Positions 1 to 7,395 of a stretch of DNA of 64,000 nt are shown piece by piece. This stretch comes from Neobacillus rhizophilus (GTDB lineage: Bacteria > Bacillota > Bacilli > Bacillales > Cytobacillaceae). Within the stretch, counting starts at the first letter, position 1, and the number at the start of each line of letters is the position of its first letter. The stretch is from NCBI RefSeq assembly GCF_018343535.1, contig NZ_JAGYPF010000003.1:1-64000 (forward strand). The letters run 5' to 3'. The notes below the pieces were generated by a model that was given only the letters and a program-made list of their open reading frames with translations, made no database searches and was not told the DNA's origin. Both the position numbers and the translations under genes were made by a program.

Positions 1-22
1 CAGGATCAAACTCTCCAATAAA
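1..22 (-). rRNA. 16S rRNA gene, 5' end only (partial)
   Basis: The minus strand carries the start of 16S rRNA: the universal 27F primer site (AGAGTTTGATCCTG) lies at the window edge, preceded by TTTATTGG, as at mature Bacillus 16S 5' ends. Only about 22 nt are inside the window; the rest of the rrn operon lies beyond position 1. In B. subtilis ygxA also lies beside an rrn operon, which fits the neighbour at 293. Confidence 0.93.
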
Positions 23-153
23 GTTGAGTTGATTAGCTCAAAAATGTTACGTTGGCTTCGTTTCAAATGAAACGAATATTATTGTTTGTTGACGTTTTTG
101 TTTGTTTAGTTTTCAAAGAACCATCTTGCGCGTCGCTCAAAAGCGACTTTATC
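23..153 (-). ncRNA. rRNA operon leader with boxA
   Basis: This is the transcribed spacer between the proximal rrn promoter and mature 16S. At 104-122 the minus strand has the Bacillus leader motif GGTTCTTTGAAAACTAAAC, which contains the boxA-like antitermination signal. A GTCGC/GCGAC-type hairpin lies at about 131-148. The leader would be cleaved during pre-16S processing. Confidence 0.75.
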
Positions 154-183
154 AATATAACACATGGTGTTTATTTGTGTCAA
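154..183 (-). promoter_or_regulatory. rrn promoter P2
   Basis: Reading the minus strand, -35 TTGACA is at 178-183 and -10 TATATT at 154-159, with an 18-bp spacer. It is the promoter nearest the 16S gene and fits a sigma-A promoter. Confidence 0.75.
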
Positions 184-246
184 CACCTTTTTTAAAACCG
201 TCCACTGCGTAAAACTTTTTGAAAATGTTTCGCAGCGACGGTTATT

Positions 247-275
247 AATATATCAAGTATTCACGAAAAGGTCAA
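247..275 (-). promoter_or_regulatory. rrn promoter P1
   Basis: Reading the minus strand, -35 TTGACC is at 270-275 and -10 TATATT at 247-252, with a 17-bp spacer. It lies about 92 bp upstream of P2, giving the tandem promoter arrangement usual for Bacillus rRNA operons. It starts just after the ygxA stop codon. Confidence 0.72.
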
Positions 276-292
276 TAGCTTTTTTTGTTTTT

Positions 293-1168
293 TTACGATA
301 GTTTTTGGCTAACGCGGTAACAGCGATGAAAAACACCCTGTCCCTTTGTCTCAACATTAACGATTTCTAATAAATGTTTTTCAATTAAGTATTCAAGCAG
401 GACTGACATATCAACGGAATACGGCATCAATTCCGGTTCACTCATGATTTCGCTAAACATCCAATGTTCTTTTTTACTTAAAACGTCTATTAAGTGTGAG
501 GAACCGATGTTAGTTCTCGAATGAATCAAGAATTCACTGGCAAGGAATAAAAGCTCGAGCCTTTGTTCCAATGTTTCCTCACTTACAACTAACTCAACAT
601 ATAATTTATAAATTTCCGGTTCAATTTGTTTCACTTGCTGCCAAACGGTCAGTTCAGGATGAAGGCCATTTTCAATAATCGCTAATCTCGCCAAATGATG
701 CAGGGAGTGAACGACATAATTATAGGCATCTAAATACTGTTTATTTTCAAACAGCGCTTTCCCATCCACATAGCGGCGGATTAACTTCGCAAACTCCAAT
801 CCCATTTTTATTTTTCGGCCATGAAACGGAAATTCTTCTAGTTCCTTTTTTAGATTGGCTACATACTCATTACGGTCAAATAAAATTTTGGAATGATGAA
901 GCCATTCAAAAATCTTTCGGTTGCTGCCTAATAAGATCCATTCTTGCAGCTGTAACTCGGTGATAATATGCATGGCAGCTTTTTTGTCATCATACGAATA
1001 ATGTTTTGTATATACATGCTGATCTGCTTCTTTCACAATCATTAAAAGAATCGCATCAAACGAATCGGTTGTTTGACTTGACCGTTGTTTCTTTTCTACC
1101 AATAAAATCCCCAGCGTATTTAATTGGCTTGCCCTTTCTTGATAAATGGGCCGAAGAATGTCTTCCAT
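293..1168 (-). CDS. ygxA: YgxA-like nucleotidyltransferase-like protein
   Basis: This 291-residue protein resembles YgxA of B. subtilis, annotated as nucleotidyltransferase-like; its biochemical role is unknown to me. The N-terminus (MEDILRPIYQERAS) is characteristic. I chose ATG 1168 because TGGAGGT lies at 1176-1182 with suitable spacing. An in-frame extension to 1255 has no ribosome binding site. The gene sits between an rRNA operon and ygzB/perR, the same neighbourhood I recall in B. subtilis. The C-terminal part is helical and charged. No signal peptide or membrane segment is seen. Confidence 0.8.
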   Translation of the reverse strand: MEDILRPIYQERASQLNTLGILLVEKKQRSSQTTDSFDAILLMIVKEADQHVYTKHYSYDDKKAAMHIITELQLQEWILLGSNRKIFEWLHHSKILFDRNEYVANLKKELEEFPFHGRKIKMGLEFAKLIRRYVDGKALFENKQYLDAYNYVVHSLHHLARLAIIENGLHPELTVWQQVKQIEPEIYKLYVELVVSEETLEQRLELLFLASEFLIHSRTNIGSSHLIDVLSKKEHWMFSEIMSEPELMPYSVDMSVLLEYLIEKHLLEIVNVETKGQGVFHRCYRVSQKLS

Positions 1169-1318
1169 TCTCAATACCTCCATTTTTCTAGCTAGCAATA
1201 TATGTTCGACAGGAATAAGAAATATCCTTCTAAAATTTAAGACAAAATTCGACATTCTTCTGTGTATCCTTTTTTCTCGATAGAGAATTGTGGTATAGTT
1301 TGTCTAGGAGGGAGAATC

Positions 1319-1669
1319 ATGGCAAAATACTCGAGTAAAATAAATAAAATTAGAACGTTCGCATTGTCGTTAATCTTTGTAGGTTTTATCGTTATGTATG
1401 GTGGTATTTATTTTCGCACTTCACCACTTATTATGACCATCTTTATGATTTTTGGTCTGCTTTTTATTATCGCCAGCACGGTTGTTTATTTCTGGATTGG
1501 CATGCTATCAACCAAAACCATTTCTGTCATATGTCCCAGCTGCGGCAAACCGACTAAAATGCTTGGCAGGGTAGATATGTGCATGCACTGCCGCGAACCT
1601 TTGACTATGGATAAAGCCCTTGAAGGCAAGGAATTTGACGAAACTTATAATAAAAATAAAATGAAATAA
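1319..1669 (+). CDS. ygzB: YgzB family membrane protein with zinc ribbon (UPF0295)
   Basis: This 116-residue protein begins [12 protein letters not shown]. It has two membrane segments (about residues 12-32 and 38-60) followed by a CxxC...CxxC zinc-ribbon-like tail (ICPSCGK ... MCMHC). Length and layout fit YgzB/UPF0295, whose function is not known. ATG 1319 is preceded by AGGAGGGA at 1307-1314; a longer reading from 1262 lacks such a site. It diverges from ygxA and converges on perR, with a terminator between them. Confidence 0.82.
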   Translation: MAKYSSKINKIRTFALSLIFVGFIVMYGGIYFRTSPLIMTIFMIFGLLFIIASTVVYFWIGMLSTKTISVICPSCGKPTKMLGRVDMCMHCREPLTMDKALEGKEFDETYNKNKMK

Positions 1670-1670
1670 A

Positions 1671-1702
1671 GGGATGACCAGCAATCGGTCATCCCCTTTT
1701 TT
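1671..1702 (+). terminator. Terminator of ygzB
   Basis: A 9-bp perfect stem (GGGATGACC/GGTCATCCC) with a short loop is followed by CTTTTTT. It starts one base after the ygzB stop. Confidence 0.88.
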
Positions 1703-1712
1703 ATAAACAAAT

Positions 1713-1736
1713 AGCCGACTCCAATTAGAATCGGCT
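1713..1736 (-). terminator. Terminator of perR
   Basis: Read on the minus strand, AGCCGATTC and GAGTCGGCT form a 9-bp stem just after the perR stop, followed by an AT-rich tail (ATTTGTTTATAAAA). The U tract is imperfect. Confidence 0.7.
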
Positions 1737-1741
1737 TTACA

Positions 1742-2179
1742 TTAATGAACTTCTTTTGCAGAGCAATCAGGACAAGTGCCGTAAATTTCCATGCGGTGAT
1801 TCGCCACTTTAAAACCAGTGACATGTGTTGCCAAATGCTCCACTTCATCCAAGCCAGGATAGTGGAAATCAACAATTTTCCCGCATTCCTCACAGATCAC
1901 ATGATAGTGATGCGAGGTAACAAAATCAAAGCGGCTGGATGCATCTCCATAGGTCAATTCCTTTACAAGGCCTACTTCACGAAATACTCGTAAATTATTG
2001 TAAACCGTCGCCACACTCATATTCGGGAATTTGCCCTCTAACGCTTTATAGATTTCATCTGCAGTAGGATGTGACATCGAGCTTATTAAATATTCAAGTA
2101 TCGCATGACGTTGCGGAGTAATACGCACCCCAGTATCCTTTAAGGTATCCAACGCTTCTTTTAATTGATTCATCGCCAT
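1742..2179 (-). CDS. perR: Peroxide stress repressor PerR (Fur family)
   Basis: This 145-residue protein is a Fur-family metalloregulator that senses peroxide by iron-catalysed histidine oxidation and represses peroxide defence genes. The sequence is close to B. subtilis PerR: winged-helix N-terminus ([15 protein letters not shown]), His37 in SHPTADEIY, the [12 protein letters not shown] segment with regulatory metal ligands and a zinc CxxC, and a second CxxC (CPDC) near the C-terminus. Its promoter carries a Per-box-like palindrome, so autoregulation is likely. The neighbours ygzB, ygxA and bcp match the known perR locus. Confidence 0.95.
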   Translation of the reverse strand: MAMNQLKEALDTLKDTGVRITPQRHAILEYLISSMSHPTADEIYKALEGKFPNMSVATVYNNLRVFREVGLVKELTYGDASSRFDFVTSHHYHVICEECGKIVDFHYPGLDEVEHLATHVTGFKVANHRMEIYGTCPDCSAKEVH

Positions 2180-2208
2180 GCACCTCTTTTCTAAAAGATA
2201 TTATTACA

Positions 2209-2223
2209 TTGTAATTGTTATAA
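2209..2223 (-). promoter_or_regulatory. Per box upstream of perR
   Basis: TTGTAATTGTTATAA matches the 15-bp Per/Fur-type box TTATAATNATTATAA at 12 of 14 fixed positions. An adjoining perfect 6-1-6 palindrome (ATTACA/TGTAAT) covers 2204-2216. The site lies just downstream of the perR -10 element, where bound PerR would block transcription. Confidence 0.72.
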
Positions 2224-2225
2224 TT

Positions 2226-2255
2226 AGTTTACTAGGTAATTTGTACTTTTGTCAA
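2226..2255 (-). promoter_or_regulatory. perR promoter
   Basis: On the minus strand -35 TTGACA is at 2250-2255 and -10 TAAACT at 2226-2231, with an 18-bp spacer. It lies in the gap between the cobalamin adenosyltransferase stop and perR, directly upstream of the Per box. Confidence 0.65.
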
Positions 2256-2284
2256 TATTGTAATACTGCAAACACCGAAGTTCA

Positions 2285-2833
2285 TCAGCTATGTAATGTT
2301 TGTTCAGAAGCTCCTAACTGGTGGTTGACAAATCTCGCCGTGACAAACAACAAGTCGGAAAGACGGTTTAAATACGCTAGCACAAACGGATTGACATCCT
2401 CCCCTAAACCGACGGCACATCTTTCCGCCCTTCTTGCAATGGTCCGGGCCACATGAAAGGCTGCACCTGCAGGATGTCCCCCAGGTAAAATGAAATTCGT
2501 CAACGCCGGCAGGCTTGAGTCCCATACGTCAATTTGTTTTTCCAGTTCTTCGATATCCACTAAAGCTAATGACCACTTTACTTCCTTCCCTTTCGGAGTC
2601 GCGAGCTCGGCACCGACATGAAATAGGTTTGTTTGTATTTTATGAAATACTTTTTCAATTATTTCTTTCCCTTGAAAATTTTCCTTAGTTAAATAACTTA
2701 ATGCCAGTCCAATCATGGAATTCGTTTCATCACAGGTTCCGTAGGCCTCGACGCGAAGGTCGTTCTTTGCCACCCTTTGCCCGTAAATTAGAGAAGTTGT
2801 TCCTTTATCTCCTGTTTTTGTATAGATTTTCAT
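2285..2833 (-). CDS. yvqK: PduO-type ATP:cob(I)alamin adenosyltransferase
   Basis: This 182-residue enzyme transfers the adenosyl group of ATP to cob(I)alamin to make coenzyme B12. The PduO family signature is clear: MKIYTKTGDKGTTSLIYGQR at the N-terminus (ATP-binding loop), VEAYGTCDETNS, and FILPGG followed by the helix with ARTIARRAER. Full length. ATG 2833 follows a GGGGGT ribosome binding site. It lies downstream of bcp on the same strand but is separated from it by a terminator. No cobalamin biosynthesis genes are nearby. Confidence 0.93.
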   Translation of the reverse strand: MKIYTKTGDKGTTSLIYGQRVAKNDLRVEAYGTCDETNSMIGLALSYLTKENFQGKEIIEKVFHKIQTNLFHVGAELATPKGKEVKWSLALVDIEELEKQIDVWDSSLPALTNFILPGGHPAGAAFHVARTIARRAERCAVGLGEDVNPFVLAYLNRLSDLLFVTARFVNHQLGASEQTLHS

Positions 2834-2933
2834 TTTTCAATACCCCCTATTGGTAAATTTCAGCTCCACATGTTTATTAAATCCTTACTTCATCATATCA
2901 CCTGGGTCATTTATTAGAAAAGAAAGAAGGCAT

Positions 2934-2956
2934 AAAAAAGGGGTCCGGATGGACCC
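2934..2956 (-). terminator. Terminator downstream of bcp
   Basis: On the minus strand GGGTCC and GGACCC form a 6-bp stem with a 4-nt loop, followed by a run of six T. It lies about 100 bp after the bcp stop. The bases between the stop and this hairpin hold no gene I can support. Confidence 0.7.
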
Positions 2957-3056
2957 AAAAAGTTTTATCTGAGGAGGTATGCCCTAATAAAATGATATTC
3001 ACATGAAGTACTTTTGCATTGGACAAAAGCCTTTTCTCGTGAAAATAGGCAGTCTA

Positions 3057-3524
3057 TTATTGGTTTTCCCTGATATAGGTTAAGGCTTCTTCGACATGCC
3101 CTTTCACCTGAACTTTTCTCCATTCCTTCGCAATATTACCCTCTTTATCAATGATAAAAGTCGACCGTTCAATGCCCATGTACTCTTTCCCAAAGTTTTT
3201 CTTTAGCTTCCAAACACCGTAATCCTCCGCCACTTGATGATCTGTATCGGCAAGGAGCAGGAACGGCAGACCGTATTTCTCAACGAATTTTTGATGGCGG
3301 TCTACCGGATCTGGGCTGACGCCTAAAATAACGGCATTCAAGTCGGCAAACTGCTCATGTTGATCACGGAAATCACACGCTTCCGTCGTGCATCCAGGCG
3401 TCATATCCTTTGGATAAAAATAAAGCACAACATATTTTCCTTTTAACTCTGACAAAGTAACCTTCTCGCCATTTTGTGCTTCTAGTGTAAAGTCTGGTGC
3501 TTGTTTACCAATTTCTACTATCAT
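3057..3524 (-). CDS. bcp: Thioredoxin-dependent thiol peroxidase (Bcp/PrxQ)
   Basis: This 155-residue atypical 2-Cys peroxiredoxin reduces hydroperoxides using thioredoxin. It has the PrxQ signature YPKDMTPGCTTEACDFRD, with the peroxidatic Cys in PGC and the resolving Cys five residues later. It corresponds to B. subtilis YgaF. I placed the start at ATG 3524, because GTGGAG at about 3534-3539 is 8 nt upstream. A GTG three codons earlier (3533) overlaps that ribosome binding site. Location near perR is consistent with peroxide defence, but no Per box was seen directly upstream. Confidence 0.93.
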   Translation of the reverse strand: MIVEIGKQAPDFTLEAQNGEKVTLSELKGKYVVLYFYPKDMTPGCTTEACDFRDQHEQFADLNAVILGVSPDPVDRHQKFVEKYGLPFLLLADTDHQVAEDYGVWKLKKNFGKEYMGIERSTFIIDKEGNIAKEWRKVQVKGHVEEALTYIRENQ

Positions 3525-3608
3525 TTTATTCACTCCACTTTGAAAAATATTCCTATTTATAGCCTAACCAATATGATGGAACAATACAACTTTCGTGCAC
3601 CTCGGGAT

Positions 3609-4001
3609 TTATTTTTCCCGATCAAACATGACCTTCGCTACGAAGGCTGCCGGTAGCGTATAGCCAATTAATGCTTCAATGACCGCAACCAGCCTTCCGA
3701 GTCCTTGAGGTATCACATCTCCATTACCGACCGAGAACAGCATCATTGCGCTAAAATAAAAGCTTGATTCAAAAATGTTCCGGTTTTGGCTGTCGGTTAT
3801 TTCCGCCAAGACTTTCATTCCCGCCAATTCAAAAATTAAATAAATCAGCCCAAATCCGAAGATGACAGTTAAATAGCATGTTCCTAAATAAAAGAAATTG
3901 TCAAAGGACACCAATTTGCCCTTGATCGTATTGGGTATAAATAAAGTGCGAATACTCATGAAGATGCAAAAAATCACGATCGGCAGCAAGAAATAAATCA
4001 C
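3609..4001 (-). CDS. Small potassium-channel-like membrane protein
   Basis: This 130-residue protein has a membrane segment at about 1-20, a second at about 36-60, a pore helix and filter at about 78-96, and a last segment at about 102-124. This is the layout of two-TM/pore ion channel domains with an extra N-terminal helix. The filter reads SVGNGD (residues 90-95) rather than the usual TVGYGD. I chose GTG 4001, since AGAGGTGG lies just upstream; an extension to 4055 has no ribosome binding site. It is a lone gene between bcp and the ABC exporter. Ion selectivity cannot be judged from sequence. Confidence 0.72.
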   Translation of the reverse strand: MIYFLLPIVIFCIFMSIRTLFIPNTIKGKLVSFDNFFYLGTCYLTVIFGFGLIYLIFELAGMKVLAEITDSQNRNIFESSFYFSAMMLFSVGNGDVIPQGLGRLVAVIEALIGYTLPAAFVAKVMFDREK

Positions 4002-4063
4002 AAGACCACCTCTAATATTTGTACAGGTTAGTTCATTGTATGTGGACTTGGCCAATAAAATAT

Positions 4064-4095
4064 CAAAAAACCGTGCCGAATGTAGCGCGGTTTTA
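4064..4095 (-). terminator. Terminator of the ABC-2 exporter operon
   Basis: An 8-bp stem (AACCGCGC/GCACGGTT on the minus strand, one G-T pair) is followed by TTTTTTGATA. It directly follows the stop of the last exporter gene. The AAAA/TTTT flanks may let it work in both directions. Confidence 0.75.
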
Positions 4096-4103
4096 ATTAA
4101 TTA

Positions 4104-4892
4104 TTAATTGCCTGCACCGCGGTATTTTTTGACACCCTGATTCCAGAGGAATACAGAGAGGGCAAAAAAGATGATGCCGATTACAGGTGTTAAAAACGAA
4201 TAGATATACCATTCTTTTTTTTCAAGAAAAAAGGCCGCGGGATAGACGCCGACGAAAGCAAACGGCAAAATCCAAGTGAGAACGAACCGGATCACCGTAT
4301 TATAGATATTGACCGGATAGCGGCCGTAGTTGCTGATATTGTACATCATCGGCATGAGCGAGGTTTTCGCATCCGCCCAAAAGCTGACACAGGCCAGCAT
4401 CACAAAGATGCCGCCGTAAACAAGCGCGCCGCCGATGACGAAAATGATAAATAGAATCGGGTCAAACCAATCCAGCTGCAGGTTTAACCGGGTTCCTGCA
4501 TAAAACATAACCGCCAAGCCGGTGACCGCCCCTAATAAAGCTTCCAGTTCCAGCCGCTCCAGAATGATCTGAAAAAGACTATGAATCGGCCTAGTTAGAA
4601 TGCGGTCAAGCTCTCCCCTTACAATATAACGCTCGTTGAAATCCCAGATATTAAAGAAGGCTGAAAAGACCGCGTAAGGAACTAAGAAAAATCCATATAT
4701 AAAAATAATTTCATCACGGCTCCAGCCTCCAAGCAGCTGGGTGTGGCCAAATACGACCAGGATAAAGACGAGATTGATGGCCTGGGACATCAGGTCTGAG
4801 AAAAACTCAACAATGAGGTCAGACCGATATTGCAATCTTGTTTTTATATATTGTGACATGTATTGAAAAAACATTGTTACGTAAAACACCAT
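4104..4892 (-). CDS. ABC-2 type transporter permease (second)
   Basis: This 262-residue polytopic membrane protein has about six hydrophobic segments and resembles the ABC2_membrane_6 (DUF990) permeases, which occur in pairs beside one ATPase. The preceding permease stop is immediately followed by this ATG, and its ribosome binding site (GGAGGG) lies inside the end of the upstream gene, so the two are translationally coupled. The substrate is unknown. The family is often annotated as a multidrug or antibiotic exporter, but nothing here shows the cargo. Confidence 0.82.
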   Translation of the reverse strand: MVFYVTMFFQYMSQYIKTRLQYRSDLIVEFFSDLMSQAINLVFILVVFGHTQLLGGWSRDEIIFIYGFFLVPYAVFSAFFNIWDFNERYIVRGELDRILTRPIHSLFQIILERLELEALLGAVTGLAVMFYAGTRLNLQLDWFDPILFIIFVIGGALVYGGIFVMLACVSFWADAKTSLMPMMYNISNYGRYPVNIYNTVIRFVLTWILPFAFVGVYPAAFFLEKKEWYIYSFLTPVIGIIFFALSVFLWNQGVKKYRGAGN

Positions 4893-5705
4893 TTACCCTC
4901 CTTGTATGACCAGCTGTTTTTTCGCAATAACCCAAAGAATTTGGATGGGAATGAGGAGGATGATAACCCAAATAAATTGCTGGCCAATGGCTTGAATGGC
5001 CTGCTGGTGCGTGAATCCCTCTGTATAGATCATGCTTGGTATATAGCTGATTCCTTGAAACGGCAGGAATTTCATAATTCCCTGCGCCCAGCCCGGGAAA
5101 AAGCTCATCGGCAAGAGCAGCCCGGAAAACAGGTCAATGACGACCCGCTTTGCGCGGATAAGGCCTGTATTATTATATAAGAAGAAAGTCGTAATTCCGG
5201 TTAATAGATTTAACTGGGTGTTGATGAAAAAGCTTAATAGGATGGAGATGGCGAATAATCCCCATACGCTTGGCTTTAATGTGATTTGGATTGGAAATAC
5301 GAAATAGACAATAATTAGTCCCGGTAGCGAGAAGAAAAATAACCGGAAAATCCCTTCCCCCAGTCCCTGCATGGTTTTCATGCCGAGGTAGTTGTAGGGA
5401 CGGATCAGCTCAACGGCCACCTTCCCTTCCATGATTTCCATCGCCATTTCCCGGTCCAGGTTGTTGAAATAAAAGGCCCGTGCCATCCAGGAAATCGCCA
5501 CATAGGTTGTCATTTGTGTAATGGATAGACCCTGGATTTCCTCCTTACCACTGTAGATCGCTGTCCACAGAAAATAATAGGCGCCGATGTTAATGCCGTA
5601 GATGAGGATGCCCGTATAATAATTTGTTCGGTAGGCGAGCATCATTAAAAAACGGATGCGAATCATTTCTAAATATTTATCCAACTTCCACCGCACCCTT
5701 TTCAT
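4893..5705 (-). CDS. ABC-2 type transporter permease (first)
   Basis: This 270-residue protein has six hydrophobic segments and is the partner of the permease that follows it. It overlaps the upstream ATPase gene by 29 nt, so it belongs to the same operon. The exact start is uncertain: ATG 5705 has no strong ribosome binding site, and GTG 5696 or TTG 5684 are alternatives. The N-terminal basic amphipathic stretch before the first membrane segment (LEMIRIRFLMMLAYRTNYY) is typical of ABC2_membrane_6 permeases. Confidence 0.8.
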   Translation of the reverse strand: MKRVRWKLDKYLEMIRIRFLMMLAYRTNYYTGILIYGINIGAYYFLWTAIYSGKEEIQGLSITQMTTYVAISWMARAFYFNNLDREMAMEIMEGKVAVELIRPYNYLGMKTMQGLGEGIFRLFFFSLPGLIIVYFVFPIQITLKPSVWGLFAISILLSFFINTQLNLLTGITTFFLYNNTGLIRAKRVVIDLFSGLLLPMSFFPGWAQGIMKFLPFQGISYIPSMIYTEGFTHQQAIQAIGQQFIWVIILLIPIQILWVIAKKQLVIQGG

Positions 5706-6693
5706 AAATATTGCGGATGATTTCTTCCGTGGATGTTTCGTTTATTTTAATGTCCTTTATTTTAAAAGCGGCGACAATTTTGGCAATCAGCTGTGAGATA
5801 AGTTCGTCGTTGTTTTGCATGTTGGCGGTAAAGATTTGCTCCTTTTCATCGTGCTCCCATTTGACAGGGAGGGCGGCTGTGAGTTTTTTCACGGCTGGTA
5901 GATCGACTTTTTCAAGGAACTGGAATTGCAGCTCTTTGCCATCCCCTAATGTGTCTTTTAAATTTTTCAAAGCCCCATCATAGATGATATTTCCTTCATC
6001 AAGCATAATGACGCGTTCGCATAATGCCTCGATGTCAGAGAGATCGTGCGTTGTTAAGAGAATGGTTGTATTGTATTTTTCATTGACTTCTTTTAAAAAT
6101 TCACGGATTTTTAATTTTACTAGGACATCGAGGCCGATTGTCGGTTCATCCAGAAAAAGAAGCGGTGGATTGTGGATGAGTGCGGCGGCCAGCTCGCAGC
6201 GCATTCTTTGACCGAGCGATAGCTTTCTTACTGGTTTGTCAAGAAGCGGCTCGATATCGAGTGTTTTGATGACATGGTTCATATGGTCGTCATATTGTTC
6301 ATCCGTTACCTTATATACCTTTTTTAGGAGCCGGAATGATTCCTGGACGGCGATGTCCCACCATAGTTGGGAACGCTGGCCAAACACAACACCAATGGTT
6401 TGGACAAATTTTTCCCGCTCCTTATGGGGATTCATGCCGTTCACTTTGATTTGCCCCCCGGATGGGGTTAAAATACCTGTTAACATTTTGATGGTTGTTG
6501 ATTTACCGGCCCCGTTTTCGCCGATATAGCCGACCATTTCCCCTTGCTTGACGTTAAAACTGATATCGTTGACGGCGCGTGCTATTTTATAATTTCGTGT
6601 AAAAAGGTCGCGAAATGCGCCCGCTAAACCGGAACGGCTGGAATAAGCTTTGAATTCTTTTCGTAAGTTGTTTACTTCTATGGCGTTCTTCAT
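5677..6693 (-). CDS. ABC transporter ATP-binding protein
   Basis: This 338-residue ATPase energises the two downstream permeases. It has Walker A (GENGAGKST, residues 58-66), the signature LSLGQRMR, Walker B (LLFLDEPTIGLD) and the H-loop (LLTTHDLSD). A C-terminal extension of about 90 residues follows the nucleotide-binding domain, as in DrrA/NatA-like exporter ATPases. It is the first gene of a three-gene operon whose products overlap or abut. Its upstream region is shared with the 52-bp repeat array. Confidence 0.9.
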   Translation of the reverse strand: MKNAIEVNNLRKEFKAYSSRSGLAGAFRDLFTRNYKIARAVNDISFNVKQGEMVGYIGENGAGKSTTIKMLTGILTPSGGQIKVNGMNPHKEREKFVQTIGVVFGQRSQLWWDIAVQESFRLLKKVYKVTDEQYDDHMNHVIKTLDIEPLLDKPVRKLSLGQRMRCELAAALIHNPPLLFLDEPTIGLDVLVKLKIREFLKEVNEKYNTTILLTTHDLSDIEALCERVIMLDEGNIIYDGALKNLKDTLGDGKELQFQFLEKVDLPAVKKLTAALPVKWEHDEKEQIFTANMQNNDELISQLIAKIVAAFKIKDIKINETSTEEIIRNIYEKGAVEVG

Positions 6694-6824
6694 TTATACG
6701 GCACCTCCTGATGTGGCATGTGGCTTACCCTAATGTTTTAGTTTAGCCAATTGGGAGCGGAGGTACAACTTTTGTGCATTTAATATTTTGGAGGAGGATT
6801 AAGGCTGGGAGTGGCTTGTTGTTT

Positions 6825-7340
6825 TAATAAATGGAGTTCAAGTTGGGTATTATTAGACAGTTTTTTATTTGACGGGGGGAAATGTCTTTGGCAGGCGTTC
6901 TTATTGGACAATTTCGGCTGGGCGTTGGGTGAAATGTCCTTTAGAAGTTGTTCTATTGGACGATTCCGGCTTGCCGCTGAGGCAAAATGTCCTTTAGAGG
7001 CGTTCTATTGGACAAAACTACCTCACCTCCATCTCATAATGTCCATCATCTGCCTCATGAAGGACAAAACTTTCCTCCTTCCGCCCCATAATGTCCTTCA
7101 TCTCCCCTATGAAGACCAAAATCCACTCATCTCTCCCCCATAATGTCCTTCATCTCCCCTATGAAGACCAAAATCCACTCATCTCTCCCCCATAATGTCC
7201 TTCATCTCCTCTACGAAGACCAAAACCAACTCATCACCGCCTCATAATGTCCTTCATCTCCCCTATGAAGACCAAAATCCACTCATCTCTCCCCCATAAT
7301 GTCCTTCATCCCCTCCTCCACCCCAAAATGTCAAAATAGT
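6825..7340. repeat. 52-bp periodic palindrome array, locus 1
   Basis: This divergent intergenic region holds about nine units. The GTC core of each arm starts at 6884, 6936, 6989, 7041, 7093, 7145, 7197, 7249 and 7301, a 52-bp period with one 53-bp step. Units from 7041 on read GTCCTTCAT, a 7-nt loop, then ATGAAGGAC or ATGAAGACC. Units at 6884-6989 are a second type, GTCCTTTA...TATTGGAC. A degenerate unit may precede them near 6832. The last unit (7301) lacks a right arm. The array lies between the ABC ATPase (minus) and hemL (plus). No open frame of note is present. Confidence 0.9.
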
Positions 7341-7395
7341 AAATCACCAAAAACATGCTAGAATAGGAATGTTAATAAAAAAGGAGGAAACCCAA

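Noticed and set aside
5677..5705. Frameshift between the exporter ATPase and the first permease
   Set aside because: Both genes have complete family-length products; the 29-nt overlap is normal for coupled ABC genes.
6811..7143. 110-codon frame across the palindrome array
   Set aside because: It is made of repeat units, has no ribosome binding site and no protein-like composition.
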